A DNA stretch of 64,000 nucleotides from assembly GCA_016800925.1 (NCBI GenBank), contig JABCPU010000163.1:62001-126000 (forward strand), in the 5' to 3' direction. A program made the position numbers and the translations under genes. The notes under the pieces were generated by a model, which ran no database searches, had not been told where the DNA came from, and saw only the letters and a program-made list of their open reading frames with translations. The DNA comes from Suillus spraguei. Its lineage: Eukaryota; Basidiomycota; Agaricomycetes; Boletales; Suillaceae. Shown piece after piece: positions 11,618 to 24,239 of the stretch. How positions within the stretch are numbered: the stretch's first letter is position 1; each line of letters starts with the position of its first letter.

Positions 11618-13332
11618 TTACACACCGCTACTAGTTGACACATACACGCGTGCATGGAAAGTAATAGAGGTCATGTCAGTCCCTGCATCGGAATCGGCCG
11701 TGACCTTAGCGTAGTGTTCTCGAATATTGAGGATAAGGCGGGGTCCTAGCACAAACATCTGTGCGACCTGAAAAATCTGAAGCAAGGCATCACAAATCTG
11801 AGTTGCCGGGGAAAGTGTGTCCTATAGCAATGTTGAATCGTGATCGCATGCAGAAGTAAGTGAAAGATTGACATACCATTGAGAGTGGAGAGAGATGGAC
11901 AATGAGCTGTAAGCAAGAAACACCAATAAAGCTACCACATCCAAGTCTTCAGTGGAAAAAAGGAACAAAAATCACATCATCAGCTCACCTCGCAAAGTAA
12001 AACACGTGAGTTTTGATCAACACCGTGAAACTGTCCTCCGTAATCCCTCCTGTCGAATGTAGTCGTGACTCACGGAAGTGTTTGACTCCAATCCAGACTA
12101 CGAGACACAGTGCGATGACTTCCCCCACACAAGAGAGTATCCAAGCAATAGAATCTAGAAGTTGGATATCATCCGGGAAGCGAAGGGAGCACTGATAGGT
12201 GCCAGAGAGAATGTATTCCTCTGGTATTCATCAATAAGATGCATATCTTGTCATCCACAGTTAAGTGTACCTACCCCCTAAAACATGCGTCATTGCCATT
12301 ATGGCTGCCACGCAGGTGAAAGTGTTGACAGCCAGGGCGATGACAATGAGAAATATCAGAATTTTTCTGGATCTTTGGTACATGGCATGCAGCCGAGCAA
12401 TAACGATGACTGGCAGTCAAGTCAGTATCACTGGGATCTCACAGTTGGTAAGCTCACCCCACAGCATAGCAAATACCATAATGCCGATCCAATCCCATAC
12501 GACGTATACAATAAAGCCTAACAAATTCGGTCAGTGACCAGATTGTACCACACACTCTAAGCAGGCTCACATCTGTGGTAGAATAGTATGGTAGTCATTA
12601 GTGAACCAAGAAGTTAGTAAAGAACCACACCCACTCCTACAGGGCACCATGGTCAATTGGAAGTGAATAGTAGGCATCTGCGCGAAAAACTCACTGTATC
12701 TTTTAGCGGGATGGTTGGGACATTGTCTGTGTACCGTTTGGCAAATAGCAAATACAGCAAATGTCCCTAGGAGACATACATAGCAAGTTCAGACTGATTA
12801 CGAGAGATAAACTATCAGCACAACACCGATTGTTTAGCCTTCCGAACATACGCAATAAATAAGATCCCAAGATAGCGCACCTAGGATACCTTTAAGTCAG
12901 CACGACGTGGCGACCGCAACAAACAAGTTACATACACCGAGATATAGAATTGTCATCATGGACCAGTGTTGACTCTGAAGTTAAATGTATTCCCGTGTGT
13001 GTTCCCTGACATGACATTCTACTCACCCAAATCAACTCTACCTATAAAACCATTCTTAGCAAGATGGCTGCTCCAGTCATAGCATTGACATACCTCCTGT
13101 CCCAATGTAAGGGCTGAAAATGCTTGTAAGATATCAGCAGTGCCTCAATAATATCGTACTCACCCCAATCATACATCACTCCAACAAAGCTGGCAACTGC
13201 GAAACCGCAGCCAAGGTTAGATTGAGACCCAGCTTGAATATGCGAATGCTCTCTACGAACCTATAAAACAGCTGTAAAAACGATATGAATTAATGTCTTG
13301 CCACCAAGCAGATTATTTGAGACGATTGTCAT
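11618..13332 (-). pseudogene. DUF6533-type seven-helix membrane protein, copy A1 (damaged first exon)
   Basis: This is family A copy 1, minus strand, about 10 exons. The C-terminal exon reads VLGPRLILNIREHYAKVTAD and ends with STSSGV and the stop at 11618-11620. The DUF6533 signature is seen as DW-ALTLGQE split by an intron. The first exon (start 13332, MTIVSNN) is out of frame against the other copies, which read MTIVSNDPAWWP, so a base has been lost near 13305-13315. Proteins of this family are predicted seven-helix membrane proteins of unknown function in basidiomycetes. Confidence 0.6.
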
Positions 13333-13559
13333 ATTGGTAGAGAGTGGGGGTACGGGTAAGAGGCGAACTTGGTGAGCGTATCGCGATGATATATATACTG
13401 GCACCAATTTCAAAGCAAGAGACGCCCTAGTTCAGAGTCCCTGATTAGTATATGGTGAAACTGCAATGTCATCCTGGATCCAAATGGGGGACACTCGGGC
13501 GCGTTGTTATGACCGCATGAAGCCGGGTTTCAAATTGTAAAAAAAAACAAGTTGAGAGA

Positions 13560-13900
13560 GTAGTTCACCCGTGCCATAGAGCTACTGATGCAAACCTTAG
13601 TTTCACAAAGGCCTATCCGTGATGCGGCCATTTGAAAAAGCTTGCTGTCTTTATGATTCTATATGGGCATCAGTAGTCTCCTCGGGAATAATAAAACCTC
13701 CGAGGTTATTCAACAAGAGGCGCGTATGTCGACATCCACCTGAATTATCGGCCTATGATTTCATAAAGATGCTAATAAATAGTTAGCACGGAATCTGATA
13801 CAACACCTTGCACTCAACTTGTTTGCGACGTGCGATTGATCGGATGTCGGTGTTTGTGCTAGATATAAACATTGTCATCATCTCGTGTCATGATATAACA
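13560..13900 (-). repeat. Family D block, copy D1
   Basis: This block is shared, with divergence, with 23.78-24.11, 28.10-28.44, 38.39-38.76, 56.68-57.03 and 57.53-57.88 kb. On the minus strand the better copies encode GRRLFIE and, after what may be an intron, GPVMLEE and SSFFEGSHH. It lies about 0.3 kb upstream (minus sense) of the DUF6533 copy. I do not recognise the protein; it may be the 5' end of a lost gene. Confidence 0.5.
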
Positions 13901-14829
13901 CTTGAATGACCATCGTAAAGGCCTTGAAGGACTATACTATACAACAACCCGTTAACGATTCGAGACCCAAATTCAAATTCAGTCTGACACTTCCCTCAGG
14001 CTTCAGCCAGGCCAGCTGGGGTGAGTACTATCGCTGTCCAGTGCTAAGGTTCGGGTCAACGCTATCCAATGCTAAGGTCCGAGCCAACAAGGAGTTTCCT
14101 GTCATCAACGATATGCACGACGACGATCAGGTTTTGTGCCAGGTCCATGAACATATTGAGGTTTGTTGAGTTTGGAACAGAACTGAATGTTCCTGGAGAT
14201 CAATTACGCTGAACAATCTGAATGGTCTAAACTGTTTGTTGGGGTTTTGATAGGATTAGCATGATCATAGCCGAGTCTTTACATCAGACCTCGGTCCCAC
14301 TCGGTCCCACTCGGTCCCACACGTAGAGATGCTTACCGGCTGACGATTTATTTTGGCGAGAAGTCCAGTTCATCTGGAATGAAGACTACATTTCGAAAGA
14401 GTGGATGAACCACACGTAAGCTCTGTTCATCAAGAGCTGTAGGCACTCGAGAACGTGTGTGCGAATGTCCGGCGTGCTGGGAAGAGCGAGTAATCGATGG
14501 CCATTGAGTTCAACGATGTGCTAAGCTTGGATGACGGAAGGCCTTACACAACTTCAAGAGATCGTCAGTATCAGACCCCATGGACCTGGTGCGAGAACAC
14601 TATCAACATGATTATGTTGTCACTCACTAATGTATAACGCAGTGGCAAGGAAAATTTAAAATGTACAAGCGAGATCTTCAGCAAGAGACGGGAATACGCA
14701 TAATTGAAGTACACTCTCTTCACAATGTGAGATGAACAAATAATCTTGACAGTCAATGTAGTGTTATGTACGAGTAAGATATCGGCGCTGAGAAGTTTTC
14801 AGCTTTCGCAGCAGATCAAGTAGAGTCTA
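13901..14829. other. Array flank with small repeats
   Basis: Part of this (about 13950-13995, beginning GTTAACGATTCGAGA) recurs at about 58588-58632, so it belongs to the duplicated array. Three tandem CTCGGTCCCA decamers lie at 14287-14317. The 87-codon open frame at 13906 has no recognisable motif. Confidence 0.4.
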
Positions 14830-15601
14830 AAACGGGCACTTGAGCCAGCAAAACTTTGTCGGTCTCCTGTCGCACAACAAAGAGGTGTCATCCAGATCTG
14901 TCTGGTACAAACTTATAAGATATATTCATAAATGTATAAAACAAATCCTTGAGTCCATCGATTGATGTATGAATATACTGTGAATGCATCGGTGTTTTCG
15001 GCCTTTATCACCGTCACTTGAGCCAGCACCAAAAGAAGTAAATCAGTGTTATCTTTACAATTAGTAATGACTGATTATTCACTCCCGCCATCTGACTCGT
15101 CGCCGTCATTCTCATCAGCGTCTTCCTCATCGCTGCTGCCCTCCTCAGATGCCTCTGGATCATTCAGTGTTGGCCTTGGCAGTGGTGCTTCCAGTTTCCC
15201 AAGTTTTAGCTTATTCCATGCTGGTTTCCGTCTTTCCAACTTCGCTCGATCTCTTTCTGCCTCCCACAGCTTCACTTGATCTCCGTATGCTGTTCTGCGT
15301 GCTTCATTCCTCACCAGTGAACATATGCATGATTCACACTTTCTCTTTGATGAAGTTGTTGGCGGAGGTTGTATTCATTTATTTCATGAACTGGGGTGAC
15401 GAGGATAATATAATTCAGTCTCGTAGCACCAAAATAGAGAAATTTCTGGCACATTACAGCACACAGCACAAGATTGTATTTAGTCCAAGCAAGTTTGTAT
15501 ATAGAAGATGACTACAATTAAATGCCAGCTGGCACTTTGGCAAAATGTTGTGCAAGTGTTGTGTTATGGGCAAGTGATGGTGGTAGCTCAAGTGCCCGTT
15601 C
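14830..15601. mobile_element. Non-autonomous TA-flanked DNA transposon (pogo/Tc1-like), 772 bp
   Basis: The left end AAACGGGCACTTGAGC after TA (14828-14829) is mirrored at the right end GCTCAAGTGCCCGTTC before TA (15602-15603). This gives terminal inverted repeats of about 16 bp and a TA target duplication. A further copy of CACTTGAGCCAGCA lies inside at about 15015. The interior carries the remnant reading frame at 15075-15314. Confidence 0.7.
15075..15314 (-). pseudogene. C-terminal remnant of a pogo/CENP-B-like transposase (tentative)
   Basis: The 79-residue frame contains WEAERDRAKLERRKPAWNK followed by KLGKLEAPLPRP and an acidic Asp/Glu/Ser tail. From memory this resembles the basic-then-acidic C-termini of fungal pogo-like transposases. 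Its position inside a TA-flanked element supports that. It lacks any catalytic domain, so it cannot move the element by itself. Confidence 0.4.
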
Positions 15602-16445
15602 TAGGTGTTTTGTGGCGGTTCAAAAATAGTTGAAATGTTGAAAATTCGTTGTTAAACGTTGCCAAAACGTATTTCGTCTGAGTGCAATTGCGCTTGACGT
15701 CTGACTCCGAGCTTAGTTACATGATAACTTGTAGTTCTGAATCTTTTGATTTCTGCGCGTTCTTCTTCTTTTCCAGACCGAGCATTGTATTTTCTTGTAC
15801 GTAAACCTTTTCAATCGAACTTGCTGATCAACTCGTTGCTACAAGTTTGTTCCTTCAGGCGTCAATGGACCGTGAGAGTTCTCGTTGGACGTCATGGGCT
15901 CATGGCTCTTCGCTAGCAGTGACTCACCGACGGCGAGTCTTTTGCTGATCCCAGAGCATAACCGTGTATTGGGCTCAACTCAACGCATTAGAAAGCCTTG
16001 CTTGAATGACGTGGTATGTCTGTCATTGCTAGCATCTCTATTACTCCTTGTTCGTATTCTTGCTAGGTTATCGCAACTTTCACGATTCTTGACTCAGTTG
16101 GCATGCTCATTCGCGGCATCCTCACAACACGTCTATATCCCCGGAGGACAAGAGAGTCAGAATAATTGCAGGGATGAGCAAGTGTGCGAGAGGGGAGTCG
16201 GGGGCTTGGTGCGTATGCATCGTTACTTGCAACAACCTGTGGCATTTGTCGTATTATTTCCTTTACTTTCTCTCGACTGCTGCTGTCGAGTGCTCTAGAC
16301 AATACACTGTTGTAAAGAGTCATAATCCATAAGTTTGCTTGTAGGTACTGCCGGACACGACGGGTGTCCTTGAGCATCCGCACGTTAGGACAAGGTATAC
16401 TAGTGTCTTTCCTCGGTCGTACATTACCAGTAGCTGCACAATGGT
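15602..16445. other. Flank between the TA element and the membrane-protein gene
   Basis: A 137-codon open frame at 15885-16298 (plus) and a 106-codon frame at 16063-16383 (minus) overlap here. Neither has a recognisable domain. A hydrophobic piece, VIATFTILDSVGMLIRGIL, can be read on the plus strand after an AG at about 16068, so a decayed membrane-protein exon is possible. Confidence 0.25.
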
Positions 16446-18719
16446 TTAGACGAGGCCTATACTCACATGAGCATCTGGAGTTACTGCCATGAACGTCGAG
16501 AGAGAGAGATCCGTTCCATCATTGCCACAGTAAACGCGATCTGATCTCCAAAAGTCTCTGTGCATTCGCGTGACCAAGAGAGATAGAACAATGACCTGAG
16601 TCCTGTTGCAGAATAAGTACCCATAACTTCTTCTAAGTGAGATTAAACACACTCCGCAATCATGTGCATCACCGGAAACTATATCTCGTGTTAATGGGGT
16701 GCCTTTGAGTGCGCACAGTGACTTACCGGAAAGAAGGCTGTAGCGAGGATGATACCGAGAGAGAAAGCTGTGCCATTTAGCGAGTAATATATTTGAGAAT
16801 GATCGAGGCACGAACCAAAGCTGCAGCTAAAGTACATTAGGTTATGGTGCACGAGACCACGAATAAGACGGTTTTTGGTTTTCAAGCCACCATGACTCCG
16901 GAAGGTGCGATACAGCACAAACACCAATGTTTCTGAACGTGTGTACATGCAAAGGCATGCATTCAGTTCGAGTTCATATTTGAGTAACAGCTTTTAATAC
17001 TGACCTAACTCGCCAATAACAAGCAAGGAATACACGGCAATCACTAAAGACCTTGCCTTCGTATCCACATGTCCGATACCCCCAGGGATCGAACATTCTC
17101 CTTTATGAATAGAGTAGAGGTCATGAGCTGAGCAGGTAAAGTTCTGAGAGATATACTCACCCACTGATGGGATAAACTCTCCAAAACAGACAAAGATTGG
17201 TATTAAATAGGCCTGCGGAAGATGAGTCAGACATATCAAATAGAGTCGGGTGTAGGGTATTGGTCTCACAATGATACTGATGATTTTGAACGCTACGAAC
17301 TTTCTCTCTCGCTCCCACACTGCAAATGTTCTGAGTATGAAGATGCCTAAAACATCAGGGATTTATGCAGATATTAGAACGTATGATCAGCAGCAATCAA
17401 TATAATCAGCAAACCCACACTCGGCAGAAAAGATCAACAGAAACCCGACACCTAATGAAGTGTTAGACATGGAGTCAGTGCACGTCGAGCTAAATCGTTA
17501 CTGGACTCACATATGTTAATTATGTATATGAGGCGACAAAGCTATGATGGGGGTATGAGTTAAATTTGTACGTTTGCAATATTTGACCATACAGTATACG
17601 AGCCATGAGGCAAAAAAGTCACTGCAGAACATCATAAACACATTAAACCATGAAGACAATATAGATGTACAAATCCAATGCTCACCAAGCATATTCAGTA
17701 ACATGAAGGCAGATGGAAGGGAACTACAGGACAAATAAAACACCGTGCCAAGCCCACACCGGGAATCGAGAATAAAAGCGACCTGCATCAACTACAGTTC
17801 AAAGAATGTAGTTCAAGCGAATTTCCACTTGCCGAATCAGGCATGCAAATTATGCAGTCGTATGTCTTGATGTTAAAGTAACACGATGAATCATGACACG
17901 GTCATGACAAATTCTAGAGCTCACCCAAAGTGATGTTAACGCAACTATAAGGATAAGAAATACAGATCAATGAAAGCAACTGATCTAATGGACATCAACC
18001 ATACCATAATAGTACTAAGAGGAGGCATCGGTGATCAAGGATTGACTCGATGACTGAAGTTGTACTCACCTTTGACCACAAAAGTACGTCAGCTTGAGAT
18101 CCTTGCAAAACGCTCATACTGGTTAATGGCGAAACTTCGCTTAGCTGCAAGTCACTTATAAGAATCTGGGCAATGCAGCGTCCCGTGGACGTTGACAAAA
18201 ATATCACCAGAAGAAGTTTTTTCTATGGGTATCACCGCGGCGATCATCATCCACGTTCTCCGAAGAAAGGTTCTGATCTATACATAGAGAACAGATCAGT
18301 GAGTTAGACCCTGGGTACACCAAGGAGAACATGAATTGATCAGTGCTGAGAAAGATTCATTCCATAGATCACCACATCGTATATGACAACTGAGTGGCAC
18401 GATAAAAGAGACGTACGAAGAATCAAACGGATAACAAACGGAAATCACCCATAACGTATCTCTGTACGTCATTATACTATGCTGTCGTAAACGGCGGCTC
18501 GTACGTGGAACACTTGTGAAGTAGTAGTTTAATGTCAGGAGCAAGTCGGGATTCTTGCGAACGCAAAGCTCGAATCAACGAAAGCGCCGCGACAGCTACA
18601 GATGGCCCAACACTCAAAAATACAAGAAGAATAGCTGTAAATCACGTGATGGTGATAACGTGTTGTACTAGTAACTACTCTCGATTCCGAACAACCACCC
18701 TGCCCGCCAAACCGTCCAT
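16446..18719 (-). CDS. Multi-exon, multi-pass membrane protein related to the DUF6533-type array genes
   Basis: On the minus strand several exons with GT..AG boundaries encode membrane-like segments. In order they include ILLVFLSVGPSVAVAALSLI (about 18.6 kb), LPSAFMLLNMLGEH (17.7 kb), FVAFKIISIIV and YLIPIFVCFGEFIPS (17.2 kb), ARSLVIAVYSLLVIGEL (17.0 kb), LYRTFRSHGG then GLVHHNLMYFSCSFG (16.9 kb) and LVTRMHRDFWRSDRVY (16.55 kb). The stop is at 16446-16448. The layout fits a seven-helix protein of about 350-400 residues, diverged from the six A copies and possibly less decayed. The start (ATG 18719 is a candidate) and some exon limits are uncertain, and two adjacent genes cannot be excluded. 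Confidence 0.45.
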
Positions 18720-18786
18720 CTCCGAGTCGATCATGGAGGTCTTCTTGATCTGTCTACACGAGAAAATGAAAATGAGGTTGGATTGA

Positions 18787-19570
18787 GAGTGGGAGAAGCA
18801 CTCAACGGGCTAGTCTCTCTCAGTACCAGGTGCGGGAACAGTCAGTTCGTTTTCTGACTTCTAACCTAAATTTTTGTCATGACGTCGTATCTGTAGATCA
18901 ATTATCAACACTTGTTGCTCAATCTTACACTAAACACTAAGTACATGCACCTCTTCAATTATATTCACCTCGTCCTCAGGCAATACTAGTACTTATGTCC
19001 ATTCTCGATGCCGGAACTCTCAAGCTTAATGTAGGGCAAGTGAGCTCTAGTGTCACTCGAGCACATTGGGCAACTTGTATCTTGTCCCGATCCTCCATTG
19101 CCTACTTTTCTCTTGGAGAAGTTAGGTTCATACGCTCTAAAAGACTTTTGCTTCCAAGATTTCTGAGCTGTGTTTCTCCGTCAGCATTTCTGTCTACCTG
19201 CCCACATCCACATTGTCTGCTGGGGTTTCCGAAACCTATTCCGAAGGACTGTATCCACAATTCCCAAAGTCCAAACATATTTTCATAACACGATTCATCT
19301 GGTTTTCGTTCCTCACTCGTATTTTGTAGTCAACCATCCCTTCCACTTGAACTATCACTTCGTTCCCAACCCTAACAGTTACATAGGATCTCATGTTTGA
19401 ACCAGTTCTCCACACGAGCAGTTAATAGGTTCTGTAGGCACGAATGATGCATAGGATTCTCCGATAAAACCATCACCTGCGCGACACTGGATAAGATGGC
19501 CGTAGACTTCTCGAGGAGGAGCAGATGCTCGCGAAGTTTTAGCGAGGGTGGAGACCAGTCAGGTCCAGCT
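18787..19570. other. Intergenic, nothing recognised
   Basis: Several 75-100 codon frames occur on the plus strand, but none shows a domain, a splice pattern or similarity to the array families. The region may hold the promoter of the minus-strand membrane gene to the left. Confidence 0.35.
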
Positions 19571-19572
19571 GG

Positions 19573-20510
19573 TTGTCGCGCGCTGATCTTCGCACCATAA
19601 CAACTCACATTGTGTCCTCGATTTGTTCCTTCTGCTCTCGCTTCTTCACAGCAAAGGAAACTAGACTGGATGCTATCATATTCGCACATGAGTATCGACA
19701 GCTAAGCTCCATGATTTGTCACCAGGATCCTGCTGTACTGACCCAGGAGAGACAAACCACTTTATTCTTAATTCTCATCCTTCTCCTCGTCATCCTCGTT
19801 TCACTCACAGAATGCGATATACGCGTCATCAACGTCGTCAACCCATTCTACGCCGCCGCCTATCCTCTTATTCCCCAATCTCTACGCCACCCCAAATGTC
19901 TCCACTTTTCCACAAAGAAGGCTGGCGCTCCCTTCAAATGGTTATTTTTACTCGCTATATCCAGCGTGTCCTTGATGCACTGTAATCAGGTGGGCAAACA
20001 CCAAGGACAGACGACAATACTATCCACAAAGTCCAACATCGTCGCAGTATCCGTGTGTCCCAGGCTCCTTAGATCAGACGCCATTGCACCACTATTAATT
20101 GCAGTTCGGGGACGAAAGCAATACATGTACGGCATGGCATTGTTCTGTCAGATTTTTTATTTAAATACTTAAATATTGACGCTTCCTTAGGTACACACTT
20201 CCTCCAGCCCTTCCTCCGCCTTCTCAAAATCCACGACACGGCACGAATGCTCCAGAAGAATTGTTGAAAGCAGGTGCGCTCTACCGCGGGTGTGCAGTTG
20301 TTCACCTGCGGATACCGAGCAACGGCTGACACTGCCGAGGCGCAAGTACTAGATGATAGGTAATTATGGGGCGTGCATCTTGGTGAGGCGGTATTGGAGG
20401 GTGCATTGAAGGAGTGGGAGAAAGTGAACTCGCAAGACGATAAGAAGGCTGGGTGTGATGATGACTGTCGGTCGATACCCCGAGCAGTTAAATATTGGTG
20501 AGTTTGATGT
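19573..20510 (+). pseudogene. SDR-like (ketoreductase-type Rossmann fold) gene copy C1, N-terminus missing
   Basis: The plus-strand frame reads FCSRFFTAKETRLDAIIFAH, then RVINVVNPFYAAA (an SDR-like Ser/Tyr region) and SNIVAVSVCP in the position of the SDR CPG strand. C-terminal pieces follow in shifted frames (EGWRSLQ at 19.92 kb; GEAVLEGALKEWEKV at 20.39 kb). Recovering the whole protein needs frame changes near 19.90 and 20.2 kb, and the N-terminal nucleotide-binding part is absent. I infer a fungal SDR/KR-domain protein; cofactor and substrate are unknown. It is convergent to DUF6533 copy A2. Confidence 0.45.
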
Positions 20511-20799
20511 CGGACAGATGTAGGGCATGGACTTCTATATATTAGGAGGGCATATTATCCTGCTCGGATACCATCACTCCATCCCTATGGAAAATCCTGC
20601 ATCCAGGATATTAACCACTGCCGCGGCATTACCAATTGCTAGGGCTCATATCATCGAATGTGTACGACATGATAGCTATATTCCCTATGTTTCGTAAAGT
20701 GATATATTCCGATTAATGCACACGCCACAACTAACTCGAGAGGAGAGGGCAACGTAGATGCACTCTGGTTCTCAGACCTATCGTAGTTGGACAAACAAG

Positions 20800-21180
20800 A
20801 AAGTCAAGCCATGCTCCAATCCGGAATCCCAATTATTATTCTGACTCTTGTACAATTGTGCGGACTGGCCACGTATCTTGAGCAACCTTGTAATCGTCTT
20901 GAGTGAACCTTCTGTGAGCGGGTAGGCATGACTGAGATGAGAACACAAGGGTGCGACGTTGAATGAAGCAACAAGGTGAATTGAGGTCGTATTACTGAGT
21001 AACTACAGCAGCGTTGTACGACTCGGCTCTTGCGTGCCCATTTGCCCGAGCAGTAGAAAAGAACAAGCGCTTGGTGCACTGTTAGTGAATATGAGCAGCC
21101 AGTGCCAGTAGAGATATCCAGAATATTGCGCAAATCACTACTGCAACGAAAATACTAGTCCTGTGTCTCCTTGAAATCTA
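20800..21180 (-). repeat. Family B block, copy B1
   Basis: This is a conserved block between the SDR-like (C) and DUF6533 (A) members of the array, also at 35.44-35.87, 40.09-40.48 and 49.01-49.34 kb. On the minus strand all copies contain short open frames with pieces such as ATLLQFLSN and SSIHLVASF. The best copies share a frame, but there is no domain I recognise, so it could be a remnant exon or untranslated sequence. Confidence 0.5.
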
Positions 21181-21294
21181 CTTTGGAACAACAAAGTAAC
21201 TTATATATCAATACTATCACGAAAGTAGGAATAAATAAAAGCAAATTCTCTTGCCCCTTATAGAGCACTAGGAAACCGCCAACTTCACCGAGCA

Positions 21295-23011
21295 TTACAC
21301 ACTACTGCCAGTCGATATATGTACGCGCTCCTGGAAAGCGATCGAAGTCATGCCAGTTGCTGCGTCAAGTCCGCCACGAGCTTGGCATTATATTCTCGAA
21401 CACTAAGGATCAGGCGGGGTCCTAGGACAAACATCTGCGCGACCTCTAAAATCTGAAGCAAGCCACTATAAAGTTGAACTTCCAGAGAAAATTTGTCCTA
21501 TAGAAATGACGAATGGTGATCACATACAGAGGTAAGCGAAAGATCGACATACCATTAAAAGTGTTGGAGACAAATTAAGAATGAGCTGCAAGCAAGAAAC
21601 ACCAACAACGCTACCACATCCGATCCTTCAGTGGAAGAAAGTGAATAATAATCACAACACGAGCTCACCTCGTGAAGTAAAATACATGCATTTTGATCAA
21701 CACCGTGAAACAGTCCCCCATAATCCCTCCTGTTGAATGTCGTCGTAGTTCACGAAAGTGCTTTACTGCAATCCAGACTGCGAGACACAGTGCGAGGACC
21801 TCAAACACGGTCCCGACTATCCAAGTAAGGGAGCTTAAAAGTGCGATATATTCCGGGTAGCTAATCTCGCACTGATAGGTGCCGGAGAGAATGAGTTCCT
21901 CTGGTATACCCCGATGAGATGCATATATTGTCATACACAATTGAGCGTACCGGCAGAAGAATGCATGATTACCATCACAGCGACCACTACGTTGAAAATG
22001 TTGGTAGCCAGAAAGGTGACAATGAGAAATATCAGGATCTTTCTGGATTGTTGATACATGGCATACAACCGAGTGATGATGATAACTTGAAGTCAAATTA
22101 ATATCACTGAGGCCTCGCAAGTGCCAAGCTCACCCCATAGCATAGCAAATACCACAGCACCAATACAAATCCATACGGGGTATATGACAAAGCCTGACAA
22201 ATGCAGTCAGTAACTAGCTCCATGTAGCACACTCCAAACAGACTCACATCTGTGGCAACATAGTGTGGCGGACATTAGTGGACCAGGAAGTCAATAAAAA
22301 ATCACACCCACTCCTACAGGGCACCACTATTAATTGGAAGGGAATAGTAGGTATTTGCGCAGAAAACTTACCGTATCCGTTAGCGGGATAGTCAGAACAC
22401 TGTCTGGATGCCATTGGTCAGAAAAAGCAAAGACAGTGAATGTTCTGAGGTGACGTACCCACCACGATCAGACTGATTGTGAGATAGCCGATTAGCACAA
22501 CACCAAATTTTAGCCTTCCAAACATACGCAGTGTGTGAGATTCCAAGGTAGCGCACCTAGGATACTTTGAAATCAGCACAACGTGGTAACCGGAATAAGC
22601 AAACTACATACACCGAGATACATAACTGTCATTAGGGACCAGCGTTGCCTCTGGAATTAAGTGTATTCTCATGTGCGTTCCTCTAACATGAGACTCCACT
22701 CACCCACACCAATTCTACCTATAAAATTATTATTAGCAAGATGGCGACTCCGGTCACAGCATTGGCATACCTCTTGTCCGAATGTAAGTGCTGAAAATAC
22801 TTGTAAGATATCGGCAGTGCTTTAATATTGTCATGCTAACCCCAATCATACATCACGACAACAAAGGAGGCAACTGTCGAACCACAGCCAAGGTTAGATT
22901 GAGATATGAGCTTCAACGTGTGATTGTTCTCCACGAACCTGCAAAATAGCTGGAAAAACGAAATGCATTAATGACCGGCCACCAAGTGGGATCATTTAAG
23001 ACTATGGTCAT
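21295..23011 (-). CDS. DUF6533-type seven-helix membrane protein, copy A2
   Basis: Start ATG at 23011 (MTIVLNDPTWWP), stop at 21295-21297. Exons follow the family plan: a first helix, a DUF6533 exon, and a large internal exon EELILSGTYQCEISYP ... VFEVLALCLAVWIAVKHFRE at about 21.67-21.91 kb. The final exon encodes VLGPRLILSVREYNAKLVAD. Length would be about 350 residues. Whether every intron still splices cleanly is not certain. It is flanked by block B1 downstream and D2 upstream, as in the other units. Confidence 0.55.
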
Positions 23012-23639
23012 ATTGGTAGAGAATGGGGGAGCGGGTGAGAACCGAAGTTGGTGGACGTATAGCGATGGTATATATACCACTACTCAGCACTTGAATCACC
23101 AAAATGAGATTGAGGGATGATGCATGATGCATGATGTCTGTTCAGAGATAAAATCAATCCAGGGGCTGGATGTAGATGTTGGTCGTGAAGTATTGCACAG
23201 ACCACCGGTAGAAACTTGAATACCGTAAATGATGGAAGGCACATTGTATCAACATGTTAAAGCCGGACCAAAAATAAACCATCAAAGGGAGATCTACACG
23301 AAGCAAACAAATAACTCACGTTCTACCCATGTGTGAGCACATATCTCAAGGTCTACTTTCCATGCCCATTTGTCAATTCATTAGCACCTTCTTGCTCTCT
23401 GGGCCACTTATCCAACATTCACTATCCCAAGGTTGTCAAGTGTTGAGTGCAGAATCTTCTATCTGCATCATTATGGAGTGGGTGTGGTGGTGATAGGGCA
23501 TCAGTTTTCACAGCAAGAGTCATCCTAATTGAGAATCATTGATTGATATATAGCGAAAATGCAATGTTATCGTTAGACCCAAACAGTGTAGTGTTGAACA
23601 TCGAGCACTGAGAGAGGATACGGAGAAAAAAGAAGACTC

Positions 23640-24115
23640 GGGTGTGTTGTTATGACTGCATGAAGCCTGACTTCTTATTTTTCAAACTGTACAGGCTGAT
23701 TATAGCAGCGTCCTGATTCCTAATTGTATAACAAATACCGGAGGGAATAACATTTTGTTTGTACTTCATCAAATAAACGAGTTGAAAGTGTAGCTTACCT
23801 ATGCCATACCATGACTCGCAGCTGCCGATGCACACCCTTGAAATGAAACCCGATGCCTGGGCATGATGCGACCCTTCGAAAAAGCTTGACGATTCTCGAT
23901 GAGTATCAGCAGTCTCCTCGAGCATGAAAGGACCTCCGAGGTTATTCAACAAGAGAAGCTTATGTCGACATGACGGAGACATTGGATATGTAAAACAGGG
24001 AGAAGCAGATAGATCACTCACTTGTACAACCCCTTCGATGAATAATCTGCGTCCTAAGAAAATGCACACCTTCTCGCCCTCCACCCCGGTCATCGGCCTA
24101 TTGTATCATAAGGAT
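23640..24115 (-). repeat. Family D block, copy D2 (best-preserved frame)
   Basis: The minus-strand frame 23650-24093 is open for 147 codons: GVEGEKVCIFLGRRLFIEGV, then GGPFMLEETADTHRESSSFF and ISRVCIGSCESWYGIG. Sequence between GRRLFIE and GGPFMLEE has GT..AG-like ends in the other copies and may be an intron. No family is recognised. It sits about 0.6 kb upstream of copy A2. Confidence 0.5.
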
Positions 24116-24239
24116 ACCAATAAATTATTAGTGCAGAATATGATACAAAATGCCACACTCAATTTGCAGCGTGCGGTTGATCGGATGTGGATTCATCAAT
24201 CGTTACAGCCTGATTATCATTGATTGATGTACGGCGAAT

